DNA of 21,741 nucleotides from a virus. Where the stretch lies: IMG/VR virus record IMGVR_UViG_3300044819_000019, positions 1 through 21,741 of that record. The stretch is one strand, 5' to 3'. Below the pieces are notes generated by a model. It saw only the letters and a list, made by a program, of their open reading frames with translations, was not told where the DNA came from and searched no databases. Shown piece after piece: positions 16,688 through 21,741 of the stretch. The position numbers and the translations under genes were made by a program. Each line of letters opens with the position of its first letter. Positions within the stretch are counted from its first letter, which is position 1.

Positions 16688-18166
16688 CTCGCTTACTCCT
16701 TTATTGCTCATTTCCGAAGTTGTCTCGAACTTCCCTCCCAGGGCGTCAAGCGACGCGCGCTCAGCCGGGGCGAAGTCGATGGTTTCGAGGTCCAGATTGC
16801 GCAGCCGCTGCGTCCCATCTGCATTCGTCTCGAAGTTCCCCTTGCCCCAGATACTGTTCGAGAGCGTGCTGCCCGCGGCTTTACGCTTGAGAACCATCTG
16901 GTGAAACGGGGTTTTTGGGTAGATGTAGGCCTTGCCAAAGAGGGTATCTCCCTGCCGCAGCGCACCTACCCACAGCGCCACGTCATCTGGGAACTCCCAG
17001 GACGATGCTTCCTCACTGACATGCCCCTGCCGCGCAGCGGGCTTCTTGGTGAGAACCTGCTGCTCGATCTCACGCAGCAACTGATCGTCGTACTTCAAAC
17101 CGTTATCTGAGACGGCATTCAGAACGCCCAGTGGTCGCACCACGAAAAGCGGTTCTGTGCTGGCGGCCCTGTCTTCTGCCGTCAACTTATCGAAGTCAAC
17201 CCCTGGCGCAAGAGGAACGTCAGGGTACTGACCGCGAAAGGCAAAGACAGGGGTGGACAGACGTATCTCTTTTACGCTGCCCGTGCTAGCCGTCGTTTCA
17301 TCGGGCTTTTTGCCCGTGTGAAGCCAATCTAAAAGGCGCTTTTGATCATCGCCACTGAAGAATTTGCGCACGGCAGTTGCCACGCGCTCCTTGATAGCAC
17401 CCGTGGCCGACTCTGGAATATCCAGTTCGTTGCCACGGTATGCGCCGTTGGCAACCGCTTCAACCGCGTCGTGGACATGCGCAGCATCGCCGATCTTCAG
17501 TTTGCGGCCAGACGGTGGACCGTCCTTGGGAATATAAGCCCACACTTCGTCTGGACTGTCGGCATCGTAACCAGTCTCTGAGACAGAGACATCGTAAACG
17601 CCTGCTTCTGAAACTTGGTTCGTCATAAGTGTTCTGTCCTTAAACTCGGATAAAGAGGTGCTGCCCAGCAGCGGATAGTCGCTGCGCTTGTTGGCTAGCG
17701 TCAGCGTGAAAGAGTCGACCTGACACGGGATGGGGGTCAGATCCATCTCCGGCGTCGGAATATCCTTCGGCAAGTAACCAATGGTGACGTGAGGGGTAAA
17801 CCCGTGGTTCAACACTGGATCAATATCCTCACTGCGTGCCGAACTGAGCAGTAAGCCACGCAGGGCAGCCAGTCCAGGCGCGTCGAAGTTCAGGACCAGC
17901 GGGTTGGGATCGCTGTCCACAAAGCGCGTGATGCCGTTAATCGTTCCCTGGAGCGGGGCAATGTTCTCGGCCACGCTAGTCAGATCCCGCTGCATCTCGG
18001 CCACGTCGTCTGGATTCAGATCTGCCGCCTCACCCAGATAGGCGAGGGTCAGGTGCATATCCTTAGGCTTCTCGGCGTACTTCGGCAGATACTTCTCGGC
18101 CAACGCGACAAGCTGGTCGGTCACAGAAGCAGGCGGGAAGAAGGCGATCATTGCGCCGGTGTTCAC
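16013..18166 (-). CDS. 2H phosphoesterase / prohead protease / scaffold polyprotein
   Basis: This 717-residue protein starts at GTG (18164-18166), overlapping the previous stop as GTGA, with GGAGG 6 bases upstream. Four parts are visible. Residues 1-165 form a 2H phosphoesterase (2'-5' RNA ligase-like) domain with the paired motifs H38-L-T40 and H126-V-T128. Residues about 190-290 contain a helical DUF6582-like stretch (IGDAAHVHDAVEAVANGAYR). Residues about 335-485 look like a prohead protease, with a GH (H382), a conserved SNSIWGKG (S436/S438) and a hydrophobic LETIDFAPAE strand; catalytic H and S are plausible there. Residues 494-717 form the scaffold. A second possible internal start is M181, with AAGGA 10 bases upstream; it would drop the 2H domain. 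Position before the capsid gene fits a maturation protease/scaffold. Confidence 0.8.
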   Translation of the reverse strand: MNTGAMIAFFPPASVTDQLVALAEKYLPKYAEKPKDMHLTLAYLGEAADLNPDDVAEMQRDLTSVAENIAPLQGTINGITRFVDSDPNPLVLNFDAPGLAALRGLLLSSARSEDIDPVLNHGFTPHVTIGYLPKDIPTPEMDLTPIPCQVDSFTLTLANKRSDYPLLGSTSLSEFKDRTLMTNQVSEAGVYDVSVSETGYDADSPDEVWAYIPKDGPPSGRKLKIGDAAHVHDAVEAVANGAYRGNELDIPESATGAIKERVATAVRKFFSGDDQKRLLDWLHTGKKPDETTASTGSVKEIRLSTPVFAFRGQYPDVPLAPGVDFDKLTAEDRAASTEPLFVVRPLGVLNAVSDNGLKYDDQLLREIEQQVLTKKPAARQGHVSEEASSWEFPDDVALWVGALRQGDTLFGKAYIYPKTPFHQMVLKRKAAGSTLSNSIWGKGNFETNADGTQRLRNLDLETIDFAPAERASLDALGGKFETTSEMSNKGVSEMTPEELRERVKQMAPHELHEMMSAEQRQHCAEMRVREMEPSAVYEMLPAAHRQGVHECFVKEFGQTMPAAEMKQISEMTTRVTELEKRDAENRTQLAEYRQREFDDTLDKAAAAPFAGWNVTTDQGKAAIVSARDNFKMYIVAQMAGMDGGNKKENIDAAATAAWPKYEPQAALLRTSLSGGNVIVGVQGSVAEQTQNNFGYDPKTGRYTEESAKQARAQVMGG
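16696..16702 (-). promoter_or_regulatory. Internal ribosome binding site for the nested scaffold
   Basis: AAAGGAG lies 8 bases before the in-frame ATG at 16687, inside the protease coding sequence. Such a well-spaced site inside a gene is unlikely to be there for the protein sequence alone, and it precedes exactly the start of the charged helical region. Confidence 0.72.
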
Positions 18167-19671
18167 AGCTTGCCTCCAAACAGGAGACTGAGGAACTTGC
18201 GGCTGAGTGGCCCGATAAGATCGGCAATGGAGCGCTTGTCGCCAGCGTTGGCGCGCTTGACTTCCTCGCGGATGCGCTCGGTCACGGCTGCCGGATCGTC
18301 TACTTCAATCCACTCCTCGCCACACAGGCATTCGGGGTGATAGGTCGGCAAATGCTCTGTGTCATCGGCTGGATAGGGTCCGCCAGCGACCATCTCATCG
18401 CAGATGTCGATGCCCTTGTGGGCGGGCGAGGTATAAGGCTGGTACATCGCCACATAGGGATTCTGGCGCGCCGCTTTGAGATCGGTGCGGCTGTAGACTT
18501 TGGCCGTGTCAGATCGGGCGAGGCGCAGCGCCTCATAACCGCCAGATCCGTTGATAAGATAGTCTTGCAGATCATGGTCAATCTCTGCTGTGGGCAAGCC
18601 ACGACCAATGGCCTCACGCAGGAAAGTATCAATGCGCCGCCGCAGATCACCCGCCACGCCCCAGATGCGGTCCACCAGGCGCTTGCCGTCTGGCCCAGGC
18701 CACTCGTGGATCGGCTCGTCCATCTCCTGTACGCCTGCTACGAAGGGATCAACCGTCGCGTATTCAAGGGCGCGCTGGAGATCCGGGGGCAGGTACTTGC
18801 GCATAATCGCCGCCTGTTTGGCGCGCGCTGCTTCAGCCGCTTTCCAGAACAGTTTCCACAGCGTGGCAAAGTAGACTGAATTCGGAGAGACCTGACCGCG
18901 CAGGGTCGTGTAGGGCTGGAACATGCCGTCCTGCGTCGGTTGGCCCAGGATAACCTGTACCACAGCCCGCGCCGCTTCGAGACGCACCGACTCCAGCCGC
19001 TCCAACGGCACAATACCTTTGGGTCCAGTGTTCTGCTGCAAGATGTGGCCGATCTGGGCGTGGATAGCTAGCAGCACGTCCCGTCGGATAGCCGTTTCGA
19101 CCTCGGTCAGCACATCCAGGCGCTTGGCCTCATGCGAAGTCTGGACCATTTCATGGATGCGCATGGGATGTACGCGGCTGTAGATGAAACCAAAGCGTGC
19201 GGCAAGGCGTTCAACGGCCAGATTGCGTGCTTCGCGCTCCAGTTCTGGCGGGGCGTAGTCATGGCCGGCCAGTTCGGCCTGCGCGCGTTCGACTTCGCTG
19301 TCGAAGCGATCCAGGATGGCCTGCGCCAGCGGCTCAGAGTAGGTCGGGAATTTGGCCGTGTACTCGTAATATTGGTGCGTGTCGGGCGTGATGCCGACAG
19401 CGCGGATAGTCAGGCCGTAGCGGGCAGCCAGCGCCAGATCGTCTTTAGATAGCGGCTTCCCCTCTGGGTGGTTATGGGTCAACACGCCCAGGCACGCCTG
19501 ATTTAGTTCGGCGGGGGTGAAGGTCACCTCGTCGATGCCGCCGGTCCGCTCAACGATGGTTTTTCCCTGAGCGTCAAGCAGCAGGGCATGTTCCTGCTGG
19601 TGATCTGAGCGGTAATGCTGCTCGAAAGCGGCAATCTTGCTGGGTGCGCTGGTCTGGCTGTTATTGCTCAT
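18163..19671 (-). CDS. Minor head (morphogenesis) protein with N-terminal JAMM/RadC-like domain
   Basis: This 502-residue protein starts at ATG overlapping the portal stop (ATGA). The C-terminal part (about 330-452) fits the Mu gpF/SPP1 gp7 head morphogenesis family: RLARSDTAKVYSRTDL, ICDEM (C424-D425) and H445-P-E-C448-L-C450, a typical Cys/His ending. The first 100 residues are unlike that family. They read E27-H-A-L-L-L-D, then a beta segment, VLTHNHPEGKPLSKDDLA (H66, H68, S75, D78) and a following helix, which matches the RadC/JAMM order E...HxHP...SxxD. The spacing from the second H to S is six residues, one less than the usual seven. The middle (110-330) is helical. The gp7/gpF proteins sit inside the capsid by the portal and may leave with the DNA. 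The peptidase or deamidase activity of the N-domain is inferred. Confidence 0.78.
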   Translation of the reverse strand: MSNNSQTSAPSKIAAFEQHYRSDHQQEHALLLDAQGKTIVERTGGIDEVTFTPAELNQACLGVLTHNHPEGKPLSKDDLALAARYGLTIRAVGITPDTHQYYEYTAKFPTYSEPLAQAILDRFDSEVERAQAELAGHDYAPPELEREARNLAVERLAARFGFIYSRVHPMRIHEMVQTSHEAKRLDVLTEVETAIRRDVLLAIHAQIGHILQQNTGPKGIVPLERLESVRLEAARAVVQVILGQPTQDGMFQPYTTLRGQVSPNSVYFATLWKLFWKAAEAARAKQAAIMRKYLPPDLQRALEYATVDPFVAGVQEMDEPIHEWPGPDGKRLVDRIWGVAGDLRRRIDTFLREAIGRGLPTAEIDHDLQDYLINGSGGYEALRLARSDTAKVYSRTDLKAARQNPYVAMYQPYTSPAHKGIDICDEMVAGGPYPADDTEHLPTYHPECLCGEEWIEVDDPAAVTERIREEVKRANAGDKRSIADLIGPLSRKFLSLLFGGKL

Positions 19672-21428
19672 CGGTAGCCGCCTGGCTCACCCTCCCACAC
19701 CTGCGGACCCACGAGACTCCACTTATTACCCGTCGCGGTCAGGCTCTTATTGGAGTGGACCGTCACCCAGTCGGTACTGAACGGCTCACCGTTATCGTTG
19801 TCGGGCTCCATCTGGGCCTGCGCCTGCGCCAGCCGCGCCGCCCGTAGTTTGGCGTCGTATTCGTCATAGTTGGGATTGCGTTGCGGGTTGCCCTGTGCGC
19901 GCTCGACGACAGCGGCAGGGTCATCCCAGAAACCAGCCAGGGCGATGGTGTCTTCGTCGGTGATCTTGCCCGCGCTGGACAGGTAGCTGCCCCACATGTA
20001 CTTGAACTGGCTGTCACCGTCGTCGATGTCGGGCCAATCAATGCGCACCGCACCCACCACGATGGCCGGGTTGAGCAGTTTCATCGTGCGCAGCCAGATG
20101 TCAATAAGCGCCAGATAACCGCCGCGCGCTGCAATGCCAAGGGCAGGCATCGCGCCTTCGCCTTCGAGCTGCAAACGGCGATATTCAATGTAACGGATGA
20201 ACGGCGGAAGTTGAGTCTCCGCCGATGCCTTGCTGCTAGAGATGGCACCACCCCACACAAATTCGGGGATGCGCGTGTGGTTGAGGAGAAGGAGGAAAAG
20301 CTGGCGCAGCGTGTCCAGGCTGTCTTTGGTGAAGCCGACCGGCGGTGCGCCGAACTTGAAACTGCCGCCCTTGCCAATGAAGATCCCAGCATTACGGTCA
20401 AAGCGCAGCAGATTGCGGGTCTGGGTATTGCCCTCGGCGTCGGTATACTGTTCCTGGGTGCTGTTGAGGGCCAGCGTTTCGCCGGGGTTGTCAAGCCCCT
20501 CGAAGATGGGCAGTGGATTGCCCATGAGTTCCACGCCGTCGCACGTCTTATACATGAGATCGTCGTAGCGGCGCATAATGGGCAGCGCCGCTTCGTAGAT
20601 GGGCCTGCCGTGAATTTCGTTGGGGCCACGATCTGTGGCGAAATGCACCATTGGTATACGACCAATGAGATTGTCGAATTCTTTGTCCACGTCGGCGCGG
20701 GCATCATAGTAATGGATGTGGACCGTGCGCTTATCGTCGGTGTAGGTATCGGTGACTGTGGAATCAACGTACTTGGTGAGGACAATGACCCGTAGCAACC
20801 GCCGATAGTCCGATGCGCTGTACTCGCAGGTTACCGTATCCGGCGAGGCTACCGAGAAGGTGCCGTCCGGGTTGACAAATACATATTGCTCGGCCAGACA
20901 GTAGGCATCTACCGTAGTGGACTGGAAAAGCGCCTGATTCGACTCCATCATGGTCCGCAGCAGCATATTGGTGTAGGCAACGGGATCGCCGTCTGAATTC
21001 AGCGGCTTGGCCTGTGGCACTGCGGCCGCCTGCTTCAGGTTGGCAGTGGGCTTGCCGTCCTGATGGACGCTCTCAACGTCTTTTTTGGGAATAGAACTTC
21101 CCATGAGCGAGGCGGACATGCCGTCGCCCATGACGTAGGCCGTGATAGTCTGGGCAATGGGCAGGCAGAACAGACCGCCGATCTCGTAACCCGCCGCCTT
21201 GCCGCGCCGGATGGAGTCCCAAAATACGTAGTCGGGCCAGGTCGTATCCTTGCTAAGCAGGATGCGGGCAGCCCACATCGGCTTAACAAGGGTCCACTGG
21301 CCGATAATTTCAGCAACGCGCTTACCGACCCCTGTACGTCCTAACCCACCAATGGTTCGCAATGCTTGTTCTGCGAACCGCTGAAGCGGGGAGCGTTTTA
21401 TGAGAATTGGAGTCGGTTCTGTTGCCAC
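19668..21428 (-). CDS. Portal protein
   Basis: This 586-residue protein starts at GTG (21426-21428) with GGGG 6 bases upstream; no ATG lies near in frame. It has the portal layout: a basic N-terminus, a helical body with IRRGKAAGYEIGGLFCLPIA, a beta wing region (residues about 180-270), then a stem/crown region containing GAPPVGFTKDSLDTLRQLF and IPEFVWGGAISSSKASAETQ. The latter resembles the serine-rich loop before the clip seen in many portals. A charged, disordered C-terminus follows (residues about 520-586). It overlaps the minor head gene (ATGA). It forms the dodecameric DNA gate and the attachment site for the terminase and connector. No terminase gene lies beside it in the window. Confidence 0.84.
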   Translation of the reverse strand: MATEPTPILIKRSPLQRFAEQALRTIGGLGRTGVGKRVAEIIGQWTLVKPMWAARILLSKDTTWPDYVFWDSIRRGKAAGYEIGGLFCLPIAQTITAYVMGDGMSASLMGSSIPKKDVESVHQDGKPTANLKQAAAVPQAKPLNSDGDPVAYTNMLLRTMMESNQALFQSTTVDAYCLAEQYVFVNPDGTFSVASPDTVTCEYSASDYRRLLRVIVLTKYVDSTVTDTYTDDKRTVHIHYYDARADVDKEFDNLIGRIPMVHFATDRGPNEIHGRPIYEAALPIMRRYDDLMYKTCDGVELMGNPLPIFEGLDNPGETLALNSTQEQYTDAEGNTQTRNLLRFDRNAGIFIGKGGSFKFGAPPVGFTKDSLDTLRQLFLLLLNHTRIPEFVWGGAISSSKASAETQLPPFIRYIEYRRLQLEGEGAMPALGIAARGGYLALIDIWLRTMKLLNPAIVVGAVRIDWPDIDDGDSQFKYMWGSYLSSAGKITDEDTIALAGFWDDPAAVVERAQGNPQRNPNYDEYDAKLRAARLAQAQAQMEPDNDNGEPFSTDWVTVHSNKSLTATGNKWSLVGPQVWEGEPGGYR

Positions 21429-21442
21429 TTTGCCCCATAGAC

Positions 21443-21482
21443 AAAAAGAGAGAGTCGCTACGGATTAATGTATGCGACCCTC
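21443..21482 (-). terminator. Intrinsic terminator before the portal gene
   Basis: Read on the minus strand, a stem gagggtcgc-a-tac / gtagcgactctc (12 pairs, one bulged A, one G-U pair) with the loop attaatcc is followed by tctttttg. That is a good rho-independent terminator, and it is unidirectional because no T-run follows on the other strand. It ends 14 bases before the portal GTG, so it must be read through, or bypassed by antitermination, for the late genes to be expressed from upstream. Confidence 0.82.
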
Positions 21483-21509
21483 TGAATCCTGTCCAGAACA
21501 AAGAAAAGG

Positions 21510-21538
21510 ATAATATTATAGGTAGAATTTTAGGTCAA
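21510..21538 (-). promoter_or_regulatory. Candidate sigma70-type promoter upstream of the terminator
   Basis: On the minus strand TTGACC (21533-21538) and TATTAT (21510-21515) are separated by 17 bases, five of six consensus matches each. The -35 box includes the stop codon of the upstream gene. A start near 21503 would give a leader of about 60 bases that runs straight into the terminator at 21482-21443. The AT-rich block makes a chance match easy, so this is moderate evidence. Confidence 0.5.
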
Positions 21539-21741
21539 TCGGCCTGACTCTTATCCACAATAACCAGATGGGCCATTTTGACCGATCTCGTCTTGTCTAC
21601 AATGATGTAGCCTTCGCCGACCAGGCGATCATACCAGTGATTGAAGGTGCCAATGGTCAGATCCGGGTAGCGGGCCTTATCCATTTTGCGAGTCACCGGA
21701 TTCCACTGTTCCTCGGCCATATATTTGAACAGGGCATTCTG
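21535..21741 (-). CDS. Small winged-helix-like protein, 5' end outside the window
   Basis: The minus frame is open from the window edge to TGA at 21535-21537. A Met at 21720 could be a start, but seven codons upstream are also open, so the true start may lie beyond 21741. The 60-odd visible residues include DLTIGTFNHWYDRLVGEGYI followed by beta-like VKMAHLVIV, a helix plus wing pattern like winged-helix DNA-binding domains. The preceding motif WNPVTRKMDKARYP is basic. It could be a small regulator or a replication-type domain, but I cannot assign a function. It ends 106 bases before the portal start. Confidence 0.6.
   Translation of the reverse strand, partial: QNALFKYMAEEQWNPVTRKMDKARYPDLTIGTFNHWYDRLVGEGYIIVDKTRSVKMAHLVIVDKSQAD

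Noticed and set aside
16175-17110. A 311-codon open frame on the plus strand
   Set aside because: Opposite the protease/scaffold polyprotein, which has clear motifs. The plus-strand product looks random.
21515-21538. TATAAT as -10 box, with TTGACC as -35
   Set aside because: The spacing would be 12 bases, too short. TATTAT at 17 bases is used instead.
1-21741. CRISPR array, tRNA, rRNA or insertion sequence
   Set aside because: I saw no regularly spaced repeats, tRNA-like clover, ribosomal sequence, transposase or terminal inverted repeats.

Overview
The window is a late structural module of a tailed bacteriophage or prophage, read entirely from the minus strand. I could place 16 minus-strand genes plus one nested gene. 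They are packed end to end, with most stop and start codons overlapping (ATGA, GTGA, TTGA, TAATG). A single tail-tube gene, no recognisable sheath or baseplate set, and a long tape measure suggest a siphovirus with a long non-contractile tail. Shine-Dalgarno sites precede many genes, so the host is a bacterium that uses them. I see no tRNA, integrase, lysis, replication or host gene, so neither the host nor lytic versus temperate life can be decided here.

Layout in transcription order (right to left). 21741-21535: 3' end of a small winged-helix-like protein. 21538-21443: candidate sigma70-type promoter followed at once by an intrinsic terminator. 21428-19668: portal. 19671-18163: Mu gpF/SPP1 gp7-type minor head protein with an N-terminal JAMM/RadC-like domain. 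18166-16013: large prohead protease/scaffold polyprotein with an N-terminal 2H phosphoesterase domain and a probable nested scaffold gene. 16008-15571: decoration-like protein. 15555-14383: major capsid protein. 14372-13629: head-tail connector-like protein carrying an inserted beta domain. 13629-12532: GT4-type glycosyltransferase. 12535-11667: putative stopper and tail terminator. 11656-11096: tail tube. 11090-10394: tail assembly chaperone with a probable frameshifted extension. 10390-9872: small tail-completion-like protein. 9875-7155: tape measure. 7158-6736: small distal tail protein. 6739-3167: 1190-residue tail hub/adhesin with PKD-like, hub-like and propeller-like parts. 3170-1: tail fibre, open to the window edge.

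The genes work as one assembly line: procapsid (portal, minor head protein, protease/scaffold, capsid, decoration), neck (connector, stopper, terminator), tail (tube, chaperones, tape measure) and tip (distal protein, hub/adhesin, fibre). The most striking point is that two adjacent head-interior genes each carry an extra N-terminal enzyme-like domain, one JAMM-like and one 2H phosphoesterase. A glycosyltransferase is also built into the neck genes. These could be virion-delivered or virion-modifying activities; that is inference, and tests are given in the findings. All function calls come from reading motifs, length and gene order; no database search was made.
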